Of a stretch of 47,016 bases of DNA, positions 36,186 through 47,016 are shown piece after piece. Origin of the DNA: Ectocarpus siliculosus (lineage: Eukaryota; Sar; Phaeophyceae; Ectocarpales; Ectocarpaceae); contig FN649748.1 of the NCBI GenBank assembly GCA_000310025.1, positions 2,389,959-2,436,974 on the forward strand. The letters run 5' to 3'. Numbering within the stretch: the stretch's first letter is position 1; each line of letters begins with the position of its first letter. A program made the translations under genes and the position numbers. Below the pieces are notes generated by a model that was given only the letters and a program-made list of their open reading frames with translations, searched no databases and was not told where the DNA came from.

Positions 36186-37276
36186 GCGCAAGGGTTTGCT
36201 TTGATGAGGTCAAGTGCGACTTATGCCCCAAACGTAACGGTGCGACGGGAGCGATGCACTGTGAGTGCCGTGTGTTGGCCGTGCTCTTGATGTCGTGTGT
36301 AGTCTCGACATCATGACAAGAGAATGGCAACATAACTGTCTTTTGACCTCCCAACATGTGTTTTATCCAATAAATATTGCTAATCCAGCTGACTGAGGAG
36401 CGCCCACGCCTTCATTGATTGGCTGTATTTACGCACACACGCCGGGCCAACAATCCTTGTCACACACATGCCCTCAACAGATTTGGCGCGTGCCCGCTAG
36501 GCTCGGGCGTGGAGCTGAGAATTGGGCGACTCGTGGCTCGGGGCAATACGTTCCAGGATTCGACGGCCGGCCTGGTGGTGGACCCACTGCCAGAACATGC
36601 CCAAGGACGCAAAACGACTGTCTACGTGGAAGGCAACCACTTCCTTGCATGCAACTCATGGTAAGGCATACGCTGCAGACGTCCACACTTCGCGAGTGAT
36701 TTCTACCCGAGCAAACAGGTCGCCTGTCGCTGTTGAACGTGGGGACTAGGCGAAACTTCCGGAGAAAACTTGGTTCACATAGTGAAGTGGTGGAACAGGA
36801 AGAAACGGGAAAAAAGGAGAGTCGCCGAGGCGACTACAGCGCTGCAGGCACACAAGGTGCAGTAGTGCACATCAAGTTTGGATCAAGAGTGGTGGATGGC
36901 AAGCGCCCGCGAGACGGCCCTGCTTCGTATGCACTCAATGGTTGTGCTTGGGGCGAAGCGCCATGTTTGTGACGGATACTTGCCCACGGCGGCCAGTGTG
37001 GGTGGCCTATACGGAGTGACTACTATAGAAACCAGAGTTGGTCCATGCGAGAGTATGCCGTACGTTGGGGACCGATCCAGATACTGGTCGTGCGGGAGGA
37101 TATTTGATTTGAAACAGTGTGCGGATCGTCATCGCAACGGTTCGTGATGTGTTGCGTATGCCAAATAACCTCGCCGTCAATTTTGGACTTCTGTGAAGGC
37201 ATTGATGAGTATCACTCGCCAACGCCGCCTACCATGGTGATCCAGCTCGAAATCATGACGACCCCCGCCGGGAATT

Positions 37277-37279
<3 letters not shown>

Positions 37280-37356
<77 letters not shown>
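37280..37356. repeat. (CT)n microsatellite in intron 8 of copy B
   Basis: About 37 CT units with a single TGTCTG interruption. The corresponding place in copy A (about 28750) is only CTCTTTTTGTCTCTTTTCTC, so the array expanded after the duplication. Confidence 0.95.
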
Positions 37357-37357
<1 letters not shown>

Positions 37358-37683
37358 CGCTTGCTCTTTCTCTCTTCACTCACTTTTTTTCGAACCGGTG
37401 AGCAGGGGCATTGGGAAAGGACCGGCCCGTTACCACTTGCAGGACAACGACGCCATTTTGAGCACCAACACTTTCTCGGCCAACTGTGACGGTGCAATCC
37501 GTGACTACTACGGGGATTGACCGCCAGGGACTTGAGACCGTAGTGGGCAGCAATAGAGATGGAGTCATATATTTCTGCATGAGAGGATTCCGGATTTCAT
37601 TTGCCACGGAGCTCGCTCCTCCAAGCCTGTCCAGGCCACCCCTTTTTACTTACGACACACGCGCAGGGGTGTGTGTGACTACT

Positions 37684-40008
37684 TTATTTTCTTTGTTCAA
37701 CATTGGGGCCGAAGGTCATGGCATCTACTCTCCAGCAATCGTCCTCTTCCTTGGTGAGCTGCACCTCGACTATTCTCCTGACGACGTCGGGGTACCTCCC
37801 GACCACCTCCACCTTCTGAAGGACCTGTTTCCCGTCGGCGGACACCTGTGGCACCCGTTCGGTTCGTGTTGGGACGGCAAGGCAAGGATGAAACACGTCC
37901 GAGTACATCTAGGATTGACTTCATCACGTCGAAAATGAGTGGCCACAACATCGAAAACGAGAAAAATCATGTTGACGGTATGAACCTTTTGGGAACGATG
38001 TGATCAGTGATGCCCGCAATACCGGTTGCCAACAGGCCCAGGGAGAGCCACACATGTTTCGCATCATCCGCCGTGAATCCATCAACATGTTCAGGCTAAT
38101 CAACAGAATCAAACCCTTTAAGGTGCGGGATTCATCATCGTTCCTAAAGGTAGCTGTCACTCAAGTGCGTTTTCTGCAAAAAAATGCAAACATTAAACCG
38201 GAGCAAGCTGTGTGAAATTCAACCACGTTTCGAGAGCAGCAGTGGTACCACATCCGTGTGTGGACAGGTTCAGGACAAGATCAACAGACCCTACCAACAA
38301 ACCTTGCACTCTGGCCTACTCGGCGACAGGACAGAAAGAGTGTACGGGGAAAGCCCCCAACAAGCCAAGCGTGCAGGGGTACTCAGCAGATATCGACAAT
38401 AGCCCGGCTGAAAAGTATGAAATATATTCAAATAAAACCATACTAAAAACGGACACGTGCTCAATACTGTAGACACAAGTTCGATATACATATAACGAAA
38501 ACGTTTTCACGAACAAAGAGACCACATGTTTCCGCTCCGTACCTTGGCTCGCTCGGCCGGCGCACAAGAAGCGTTGTCCACGAGCAAGACCTGGTCGGGA
38601 TCATTCCGCAGAAAGGCCCCATACTCGGCGGGGGTCATGTTCCTGACGGCACTCTTGGAAGACGCGAACTTCACCGCCACGGCCGCGCCGTAGTCTAACA
38701 TCGGGTCATCGTTGTTCTGACACGCAATTGTGAGAGCGTAAAACACACAAGAGTTTGGCGTTGATGAGAGCGCGAAACACAAGAGCACAAAATCAAACAG
38801 CAAGATCGAAAGAAGGCGAGGCGACTATGGATGACATGCCAGACAACGTCCCTGTACACAAGTACGGGAACATCACCAACAAAAAAAAGCCGACGAGTCC
38901 TGAACCCGTTGGGTAAGGATGCGCACCTGCAGGGACTCGAAGACGAGCTGGCATACGGAGGCTGGGTCCATCGCAGGCGAAGGTATTTCTTCTGCAAGTA
39001 CACGGAGCGTAGGAGGCGGGAGTCGAGGCCTCAGTACGAAACGAGCAAGTTTCCTTAGATTGTCCGTCATGAGCAAATGGTGCAAGTCGCCTGCTCCTCT
39101 ACACCTAGAGATGTTCTCCAGCGGGGTGATACGAGATACGAGTGCATACGTAATCTTTTTCGTCTTGCCAGCGCGTTTCTTTCGGGAGGGCAGAGGCGCG
39201 GGGCTGTGCCAGGGTACGAAAAAAAGGGAACTACGGCAAAGGATATCGACCGCACCCTTCGACAACGCACAAAGAGAGGAGAACACCCCCCAAGCTCTCC
39301 TCCACCAACATACCCGCTCCACCGAAAAAAAACATGACATAGAACACGTTGGTGATCAGCCTCTGTTGTGCGTACCGTGCTGTCTTGAATTGAAAAAACA
39401 TTCAAAACGTGCGTTGGTGTTGGCGGCATCATGCCGCGCAGGAGCACTCTCGCGAATGACTCACTTCGTCTAACCAGCACCCTCCCTTTCCTGCCGTCGT
39501 CCTGCCACTCGCGGACGGCTCTCTGCTCCTCCTCTTCTTCGGTCTCTACTATCGTCTGGGATTTATTGCAAGCAGCATGCGGTGCACACAAGCAGGTGAG
39601 CAGGGAGTCGGTAAGAGACACAACCATTATGCTCGATTTCGAATAACCCAGAGAAAAAATCTGGTTCGTGACAGATGTGTGCAGGGGTTGGAAATGGAAG
39701 CAGATTTCTGGAGGGGCGCTTCATTGGAGAAATTTCAAATGGAGGCTGAAGCTTGGGTGGGGGGACCGCCCACAAAATCTGGGGACGGTATCTAGACTCG
39801 ATATTCTGAAATCCTATGCATGTCCATAATGAAACGGGATGATCAGCGGCGAGGGACTGCGGCAATTCCGAGCCTCGCGCATCCGCCTCCATCACGACCG
39901 AAGCGTACTCCTGCATTTTTTCTTTGCATACTGCTGTAGGTCGTGACTTCATTTATGAAAAAACACAAGATGACAAAGACAGAGACGAAGCGGCGGGGAG
40001 ATGGCACG

Positions 40009-40064
<56 letters not shown>

Positions 40065-40926
40065 GAGGAATGCCGGTTTGATCATGCTGATGCAAGGCAA
40101 CCCTCAATACAAATCTGCTCCACCTTTATTCCTGGCAGGTTGGGCACGCCGTCGGGATAGATTCCGTTCGTCTCAGCTAAGAGCCGGCTGCTGCGTCTGG
40201 CACGACACACGGGAAAGACGGAAAAGGCAAGCAAAAGCAGCCCGACTTTAAGTACAGCACCTCAGGATGGTGCAGATGAAACAAGCTTTAGCTGCGCCGG
40301 AAGCTTGTGACTGAAATTGCTGTGGATGCCCGCCGGAGTGAGCGTCCCCGTTGGCGATGATGCAACAGCACACCCATGTGCAGGAGCCGGGCAACACCAC
40401 GAGCAGTAGCAGCACCGGATCGCGACAGCTGCGTGCGATGCCACGCATTATTTGCACAAAGCAACCCGACGTTTCGATACCATAACTTCATGCACGATAT
40501 CGTTCACTGCCATGGATTTCTCTCGTTCGTGGCTCCAACTCTGGCGTGCGTCTCTACAGCACCTTTCGACTCCGATGTCCCTCGTCCCTCGCTCGCCAAG
40601 CACACGAGAGTTGCCTCTCGACACATGATATACCAACACGGTCGCTCTCTCTAACGGTCCGTCTCAGAATAGCGCCACGGGGTACCAACCAACTGCTTCA
40701 CTCACCGAGAGTGTCCGTCCCATCGTGAGCTCCCTGCGGGGTACCCTTCATCGTTGCTAACGCTTCTTCCTAAGGAAGGCGGGAGCCCGCTCACGGAGGA
40801 GCGAGCAAGCAGCGGCGAGCTTGGCGAAAAACATGCTGGCGCGACATCCACGAATGCTGCTGATCGCAAAACGCACGCTGCAGCTAGAACAGTGGTGATC
40901 GCATTGACCACAGAGGCTCTACACAT
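37684..40926 (-). CDS. DUF4864/NTF2-like protein, possibly plastid-targeted (292 aa, 6 exons)
   Basis: Six minus-strand exons join in phase: 40926-40706, 40190-40124, 39555-39465, 39090-38927, 38716-38543 and 37845-37684 (stop). They total 879 nt, 292 residues. The start MCRASVVNAITTVLAAACVL gives a signal peptide followed by SAAFVDVAP, like the Ala-Phe motif of bipartite plastid presequences in algae with secondary plastids. The second half (VCQLVFESLQNNDDPMLDYG, KFASS, MTPAEYGAFLRNDPDQVL, then KVEVVGRYPD and EEDDCWRVDAM) follows the pattern of DUF4864, an NTF2-like fold: a helix, a phenylalanine-containing segment, then strands ending in a Trp-Arg pair. No enzymatic role is known for that family. 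It converges on copy B and diverges from the gene at 41216. The exon chain is well supported; family and targeting are tentative. Confidence 0.65.
40012..40066. repeat. (GA)n(CAGA)n compound microsatellite
   Basis: A GA run of about 14 units passes directly into about six CAGA units. It lies in intron 2 of the DUF4864-like gene. Confidence 0.95.
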
Positions 40927-41215
40927 AGTTAACGTCAGCGGGAAAAGCCACACAAGGAGGTCGTACGTTGTAAGCGAACACCCAAACCAAACGGCGCACA
41001 GCACACAGGATGCAATTGTCGCAAAACGCGGCGCAACCTCAAACGCGAGCATTCCGCGGTGCCCCCTCTCGAGCTTGGGCGCTGGGTAGCTGGGTAGTGC
41101 TCCCCGACTCCGTCCACGCGTTCAAGCAGCAACGATCTGGACGTGTCTACCTGTCGCTTTGTTTCTACTGCATTCGACGCTTCCTTGGACTTACCGCTGG
41201 CATCGTCTCTGCCGC
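40927..41215. promoter_or_regulatory. Shared divergent promoter region
   Basis: The ATG of the minus-strand DUF4864-like gene (40926) and the first in-frame ATG of the plus-strand gene (41216) are about 290 bp apart, head to head. Promoters and 5' untranslated regions of both must fit here, so a bidirectional promoter is likely. I could not identify a specific transcription-factor site. Confidence 0.4.
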
Positions 41216-44200
41216 ATGCAACGGGAAGACGCAGCAGTGGTAGAAGGAGGCAGCAGCAGCAGCAGCAGCAACTCACGAGTCATACACGACGGCGACGACG
41301 GCGACATGGTGATGTCAAGGGGCCGTCGTCCATGCCGCGGAGGGCCCAGGCGCTGGACACTGCTGACTCCCACGGTGCTGTGGTCGGTGGTCATCCTCGC
41401 AATGACACCAAGCTTCTACGGCTTCGCCGGTGGCCTCGGCGGCCTACCCACGGGGAGGTCTACCGCCGGCACGCGCGGAGTTGCTGCCGCTGACTTGGCA
41501 TCAGCAGGATCGAGCGGGGCAAAGGGGCTGCAGGATGGGGGCGGGAGCGGGGCAACCGGAAGCGCGAAGGGCTCGCCGTTTGCGGCGGCGTCTTGGCTGA
41601 AAGAACGCGTGCGCGATGGGAAACGGAGGGTGCAAATGCAGGTAGGTGTGTGTGTGAAGTGCCAACAAAAAAAGAACGTGTACCTCTCGCTGGCTGCTTT
41701 CGTTTTTTTTGTAACAAGAGTCGGCGAGATGCATTGCCTCTGCTGGTGTGTTGTGGGCGCACAGAAGTGGATTGACTCGCACGCGGCTATGAGGCCTCCG
41801 GTGCCTCAGGCCTCTCGCTGGCTGTACCCACAAGAGCAAGGGTACGCACACCCCGCCGGTTGCGTTCGGCGCGGTAGAACTTCGACCTTGCTGAAGCATA
41901 TGCGTAAGAAAACCACTTTCTGTGCGCATGATTGTAACGTTGTGCCGGTGCAGATCCTGCCCGAAATGTGCATGCATGGTACATTGTACTGTAATTGGAC
42001 CGCGCATTTTTTCTCCCCTCCCGCGTCATTCTACAAGCGCGTTTCTCGTGTCCTGCTTCGACAGCTCCAAGCAGAAAAGTGTCGGGTATTGTTGATTAGT
42101 CTCGATACTTGAAATGTCGTGTTCGGTTAGTCGTTTTTGCGGGAGCGGAGAGTATCGCAGGACATATTGAATGGTTTCAAGGACGAAATTGCCACGGGCG
42201 TAAGCATGCAGTATGCTCATCATTCCACATTTAGGAGTCAACGACACAATACAGCGCGAGTCATCAGCATATCACGGAAACAGTAGTACAAGTCGGGTCA
42301 GAGATGATTTAACCCTCCTATTGCGCAGTCCCTCCGCAAGAAAACAATCACAAAAGCACTGGCCGAGGGGCTACAGTCCCTCAAAGAATCTGAGCTCCTT
42401 GCCAGACAAGGGTGACTTGGCATCAGTATGAAAAGTGTCCCTACAACACGTGGCGACACTTTTCATACTGAAGACAATTCATCATTTTTTTCCAGTACCA
42501 GGCTGGGTACAGTTTTACCACCCAGGGGACACGCAGATTGGTGGATTGTGTACAATACAGCATGTCAGAGGCCGAGGAGAGGCATCACACAGCATTCACA
42601 CAGCGTACCACCTCACCCAAGCATGATAGACCAAGGGTTCTTACGTGTGTTTCACACGGCGGAGCAGTGGGCGACTACGGTGCGGTAAATAGGCAATTCA
42701 GTGCTGTCCCCCCAATGTTTCCCCCTTTTGGCGTCCAGTACTAGGAGGGTTAAGCGTAGACTGGCCGTGCACTTTCGGGGGGAGTAAGTCCAACCTGTAC
42801 CTTCTTACCTTTCCCGTTTGTCGACTCACGCCGCGCCCACAGGCAGTGCATGGTGCCGCCGTCTACCGGTTTGACGTCTGGGCGATTCAATTGCGATGAC
42901 GAGAAAGCGAGGTTGTTTTCTCGTTTCACACGCACCCCGCATTCCAACTGCAACTGCTGTAAATGAAGCACCAGCATGCTGGCAGACACTTGTCCAGAGC
43001 TTGTATCTGTCCCGCGCTGGTGTGGCGTTGCCCAGCCTGTTTTCCCAAGAATCTCGCGTTCGATACTTTAAAGGACCAAATCCCGCCACGTCTATGAAAT
43101 GCCAACGAGTCGCATCACCAATCTTTCCACTTGCTCATTCTTGTTGTCATGCATCATTCGTGGGTACCTTGGCGAAACTCTGGTCTACACGGTACACCCG
43201 CGCAGGGTGTCGATCGTTTTTTCGAACGGGAGAAATGTGCCAGCTCGCTACATCTGTAGCGGGCGCCAGCGAACGTGGTTTCACTTGACTACCGGTCGAC
43301 ACGCGCCTCAAACTAGTGTGATCGGTTGGACGTCGAAACGCTCTCTCTTCTTCCAGGACTCGACTGCCACCCGCCGTGGTGCCACCGTCCCTTGAGTACT
43401 ATCCACAATACCAAGGCATAATTCGGCTGTGCGTCTTGTATGCGACATTGTCCCGTTCTTGGCTCCCTTTCCACTTTTGTTCGTGCTCCAGGTAATGTCA
43501 ATGGTGCCGGACACAAGCATGGACGCGAAGTGCTTCGACGACGCTCCCGTGCCGGTGGACGAGAGAGGTTTTCACGTCAACGGGTGAGAGGGCAGAAAAC
43601 GGGGAGAGGAATGTCTGTCCATCTTCTTCCGAAAAAAATGTTGTTGTGTTTGCGGCGCTCGGTCTCGAAAATTCAAGAGGTGATTGTTGGTATGTGTTCT
43701 GCTTGCAGTTGAAAGAGTTTTCCTCCCGAGAGTTTTTTGTTTTGTGGCTTCGTTTCCCTCCGTTGCCGCTCGTGTCCTTCGATGGAAAGAGGGCGCGCAC
43801 CGATAGCTTGGCGGTCTAGGCCAGCCACGCCGCGGCGGTGCAGCCGCTGTTTTCGACTTCCTGTCTCGCTCGCTCTCGCCGGACGCCCTCGCTTGGGTGC
43901 GTTCTTTTCGCACAACGCCCCCTCCCTGCCCCCCTAGCTGGTAGCCGGGGCGGGCATTGGCCCTGCATGTCGCTCCGTCCCGGCATTGAATGCAATTGGA
44001 TGCGAGGTCTACGGTCTACCGAATATGGCATGCGTTTACTTTTGAACACCCCCCCCCCTTTCTCCCGAGAACGCGTGGTATTCTAACCGCTGAGGCATGC
44101 GAAACGTGTACACCCACCCCTCCCCCTATACCTCCGAACAACACCGTCCGCGAAGGTGGCGATGGCACTCTCGGGCTGTTTTGCGCGACATCGCGCGGTT

Positions 44201-46398
44201 TCGACGAGCGGCGTTGCTGGCTGCGGAGGCAACCGGTGGGGCGGACGGGGGGGGTGAGAAGGGCGCGGCGGCGGTGGAGCGGGTGGCCAAGTGCTATGGC
44301 TTCATGTGGACGTTCAGGTTAGGGCAAGGCTTGTTTCGAAGTTTCTGCTGTCTCACACTCGTGAATACGGCCGTTTTGAGTCGACTTATTGTTTGTTGCT
44401 GGGTTTGTTTTGTGTCTGAGTTGTTGTGTCTCGATACAATGCACTGGAATGTGATTCCATGAAAGCCGTCAGAAGAAGAGGCTCAGACACGGCCTGAAAA
44501 GGGCGTCATCTTGTTCTATTGCTTCGGTGGTGCCTAAGGGCCGACGTGAACGATGGCAATCTCAGGCAGAAAACCATACATTTCGGCGTACAAGTCTAGC
44601 GCAGCAGGGATGTTTTCCCATGGTGCTGGCCTAGAGGGGGCGTTCTCCTTTGTTCCTCGATGGTCGTTCCGCATGGCGCCATGGTCTTCTGTCTGCCTGA
44701 AACGACACCACACGCAAGGGGCGGGGGGCGAAAAGGGGATGGTCTCCGTCCTGTAGAGGGCAAGCGACCGACGCACCCTTCGTTGCCCTTGCAGCATACT
44801 GGTACCTCTTTTGGAAAACGACCTATTGCCCAGAACACGTCTGTCTGCTGTGTTATATGTGATTCGGATTTGGATATTTCATGTGTCGCGATTTGGCTGG
44901 TGTGGTGTGGTGTGCGGATGTGTCTGTTTGCTTTGCGGACTTGAGCTTGACGTTGTCGCCAATGCGGGCTACGATTCAAGAGAGAAGGGTCTGTCGGGAG
45001 GCTCCCACGAGGGTTAGGGAAGTTTCGCGCCTAAAACAAATGGCTGCTTGCTTGCCCGCCTGCGTCGCATCGACAGGGCGAGCGAGGCACGCGTGCCTTC
45101 AGACGGCGATTCACTTTACCTGTGTTCGAAGAGTTGGTGCCTCATCATCTGTTTCGCCGAACTCATTTGTTTTTCTTGCCTCTCCTCCCCCGCCCCCCGC
45201 CCCCCCCGCCGCTGCTGTTGGTGCAGTGTGACGAAGCTGCACAACACGGAGACGAGTCTGTTCTTCCCGTGGCTGAGGGACTTGGTACCAAAGGAGGTGC
45301 TACCTCCGCTGAGCGAGTTCGACCGGGAGAGGGAGGGGGTCGTGCGGATAGGGAAGAAGATCGGCCAGGTTTGTTGTCTGGTAACATCGTCCAGAGCATA
45401 AAAGTGACCAACTACTGGTCGCTCAGAGGGAGGGTAGTGGGTAGTGGGGATAAAGGAAGACGATATGCCAGGTTTGCGATGTGGTTAGGGCAGAGCGAAA
45501 AAGAGTCTTCTATCTAGTTTGCTCAATAGGGAGGGGGTCCTGCGTACAGGGCAGCACATCGGGCAGGTTTGCTACCGTGTGGTATCACGGTCCAGAGAAA
45601 AAAAGTGATCAAATGGATACTCGCACGCTTTGGGGGGGGTGCAGGCGATGTAGCTGGCGCGTTTTTTCTGGTTCAGTCCTTGGCTGCTGTGCCTAGCGTT
45701 CTTGTCCTTTTTATGTAGTTGAGTGCTCGTGAAAACGTTGTTGTCCGTGCCTGGAGAAAGTCCTTTCTCTGTACACATTTGCCCGTTTCAGCTACAGGAC
45801 CAGAGGCCCACAGGGGTACACGCAGATTATGTTTTTCGCCCGCCTCTCGGCCGGACGGAAACCATACGTCGGGCTTCTGATTTTGGGGAACTCGTTGCGC
45901 ATGGCGAAGTATTCTTGCTTTAGCTCTCTCACCATCGACCGATCGCCATCGACAAACCCAGCTGTGCAAACGTTCTTTGCAATATCTCGAGAGCTTCGAT
46001 CCCGAAGTCATGCACGGGCTACGGCAGCGGGGTAGAGTCACACCGCCCTGGGAGACCAGCCTGTCGCTTAGCGAGGGCGGGCGTTGGGTTCGTCTGCGTC
46101 TCTTCTCGCCCCAGCTTGTGCATTTCCCTTTTGGGCAACAACCCGAAAACCCCCTGGTGCGACCCCACTTCTATCCTGTTTGTCGTCGTCTTTCCGAAAC
46201 AGTTCGTGGCCGAAGCGGAGCGGGCGTCCGCCTCCAAGTCCTCGTCGCCAAGAGCGGCTTTGCTCCGGTGCGCCGAGCTCGCAGAAGAGCTCGAGGCCAA
46301 GGCGGCACGGCTGGCGAGGGTTCAGGAGGCGGCCATTGTCCCGGTGACGGCGGCGTACGCCACCTCCAAGCAGCAGTGGAAGTTCAACGACAAGGTTC
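41216..46398 (+). CDS. Hemerythrin-like helical protein, 3' end uncertain
   Basis: Exons joining in phase are 41216-41641, 43492-43583, 44156-44317, 45227-45368 and 46203 to about 46398. The N-terminus has a Ser-rich stretch and a hydrophobic segment (LLTPTVLWSVVILAMTPSF) followed by YGFAG; starting at the Met at 41306 would place this as an ER signal with an aromatic residue after the cleavage site. The core reads WRWHSRAVLRDIARF, then YGFMWTFSVTKLHNTETSLF and FPWLRD, and then an Ala/Glu-rich helix (AELAEELEAKAARLARVQ). Spaced His/Glu residues before FFPWL recall hemerythrin-like (HHE) bundles, but not all metal ligands are obvious. The last donor is weak (GTTCTT); the frame stays open to 46577 and a further exon is likely beyond. 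A piggyBac-like MITE sits in intron 1. Confidence 0.5.
42313..42749. mobile_element. 437-bp piggyBac-like MITE (TTAA target)
   Basis: TTAA at 42309-42312 and 42750-42753 flanks ends CCCTCCTA and TAGGAGGG. TTAA duplication with CCC-starting termini is the hallmark of piggyBac elements. A subterminal perfect hairpin of 16-bp arms (CAGTATGAAAAGTGTC and its complement, 42424-42469) lies inside. No transposase is present, so it would be non-autonomous. It lies in intron 1 of the hemerythrin-like gene. Confidence 0.7.
43971..44118 (-). repeat. Two adjacent tRNA-like C-tailed modules
   Basis: 43971-44059 matches the CCGTCCCGGC...GGTCTACCG...GGCATGC...C-run module. 44065-44118 matches the variant at 5091-5160. 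On the minus strand the second gives TGCCTCAGCGGTTAGAATACC, one mismatch from a tRNA A-box and D-arm. They lie in the intron before the exon at 44156. Confidence 0.65.
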
Positions 46399-46577
46399 TT
46401 CGTGGAATATATGATGCTGTAGCGCACTCGTGGACTTTTGATGTTTGGTGTTTGTTGATGTTTTTGGGTGTTGTGTTGGGTCGATGGAGTTGCCCTTGTG
46501 TCGCGACCGTTCCATGTTCCGTGTGTGTGAGTGTGCTGCAACCCGTCTTGGTATCTTTCGTTGTGGTGGCAATGTGA

Positions 46578-47016
46578 GGTGGTGGCGGTGAATGTAACCC
46601 GTGATGGTTCTGTTGGTGTCTGGGTTTTCGTGGTTTCGGTGTGTCGGCGGTCCTGTCCGAGGATCAACAGTCGTCTGCGCCCCTCGCTTGTTCCTTCACC
46701 GTGCACGGATGCGATGCTCTCCGTGCATGCCAACGTTTTGGTGACTCGCACCGCTCTGTCGGTCCTGACCAAGAAACTTGTGGCTTTTCGCGATCTTTGC
46801 GTTTGCGTGCCTGGCCAGCACAAAGTCGCCGCGCAGCTCTTGCATTGGTCTCCCTCGTTCGAGGTTTCTCTCGCTTCCTAGGGGCCTGTTTTGTACCCCA
46901 AATGATCTCCGTAGCGCTTTCCGGCCTCCAAGCCATGTACCGAACGAAGCGCGTAGCAGCAGTCCCCCCCCCCCCCCCCCCCCCTTTCCTTTTTTTTCCC
47001 GGCCTTTTCTCTTCTC
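46578..47016. other. Right end, no gene assigned
   Basis: This may hold the last exon of the hemerythrin-like gene (an open plus-strand frame containing VLTKKLVAFRDL ends at 46881), but no clear splice link was found. A run of 21 C residues lies at 46964-46984, followed by a T-rich tract. Confidence 0.4.

Larger units (their letters stand above)
30272..37520 (+). pseudogene. F-box / beta-helix gene, copy B (decayed duplicate)
   Basis: All nine exons of copy A have counterparts: exon 1 to 30564, 30917-31055, 31408-31541, 32073-32243, 32822-33175, 34411-34780, 35612-35777, 36481-36660 and 37406-37520. Exons 2, 3, 8 and 9 match A in length; exon 4 is 18 nt longer and stays in frame. Exon 1 has lost a base after CCGGTTCC, but an upstream ATG at 30272 restores the F-box frame. 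Exon 5 is one base shorter (near a C9 run at 32941) and exon 6 eleven shorter; together these restore the frame after a garbled stretch of ~70 residues. Exon 7 has gained two bases and runs into TGA at 35762-35764, removing the last beta-helix coils. The first cysteine of the cluster is Arg (LRSLCRDP). It is probably a pseudogene; a truncated F-box product remains possible. Confidence 0.7.
30150..37665 (+). repeat. Segmental duplication, unit B (~7.52 kb)
   Basis: Direct duplicate of 21390-29050. The right edge lies only about 20 bp before the stop codon of the convergent minus-strand gene (37684), so the breakpoint falls in the shared 3' intergenic sequence. B has its own insertions in intron 5 (~730 bp, about 33605-34335) and intron 7 (35826-36185), and an expanded CT tract in intron 8. 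Confidence 0.9.

Noticed and set aside
46068-46823. 251-codon minus-strand frame
   Set aside because: It lies antisense to the exon at 46203-46398, whose splice phase fits its neighbours; it is likely a GC-rich shadow.

Overview
The window is nuclear DNA from an intron-rich eukaryote, most likely a brown alga (Phaeophyceae) or a close stramenopile. This is an inference. It rests on genes split into many short exons (about 70-440 bp) with GT-AG introns of 0.3-2.8 kb, neighbouring genes that often switch strand, abundant GA/CAGA microsatellites, and two predicted proteins whose N-termini look like an ER signal followed by a plastid motif around an aromatic residue. No prokaryotic operon, rRNA, CRISPR array or complete tRNA gene was seen.

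Layout. (1) 1033-7942, minus strand: a dynactin actin-related protein (ACTR10/Arp10-11). Six exons join in phase; only the extreme 5' exon is missing. Its introns are packed with repeats: a non-LTR retrotransposon tail, a tandem ~600 bp repeat, MITEs and a recurring tRNA-like module. (2) 7.9-14.5 kb: no gene recognised; it holds two more copies of a MITE, a diverged copy of the intronic repeat and a long CAGA microsatellite. (3) 14496-15633, minus: a secreted beta-strand repeat protein broken by one stop codon and one frameshift. (4) 15.6-21.4 kb: repeats, no gene recognised. (5) 21.4-37.7 kb: a direct duplication of a ~7.6 kb unit. Copy A (21565-28909) is an intact nine-exon gene for a 618-residue protein with an F-box, a cysteine cluster and a C-terminal right-handed beta-helix. 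Copy B (30272-37520) keeps all nine exons but carries several indels and a premature stop. (6) 37684-40926, minus: a six-exon, 292-residue protein resembling DUF4864/NTF2-like proteins, possibly plastid-targeted. (7) From 41216, plus: a multi-exon gene with a hemerythrin-like core, divergent from gene 6 across only ~290 bp.

The most informative part is the A/B duplication. Each copy serves as the 'empty site' for insertions in the other, so at least two mobile elements can be cut out nearly to the base with their 5-bp target duplications. One is a 360-bp foldback element carrying a perfect 42-nt palindrome whose core recurs elsewhere in the window. Copy A suggests a stramenopile F-box/beta-helix protein, similar in general layout to animal FBXO11, that could be a substrate receptor of an SCF ubiquitin ligase. 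That role is inferred from domain order only.
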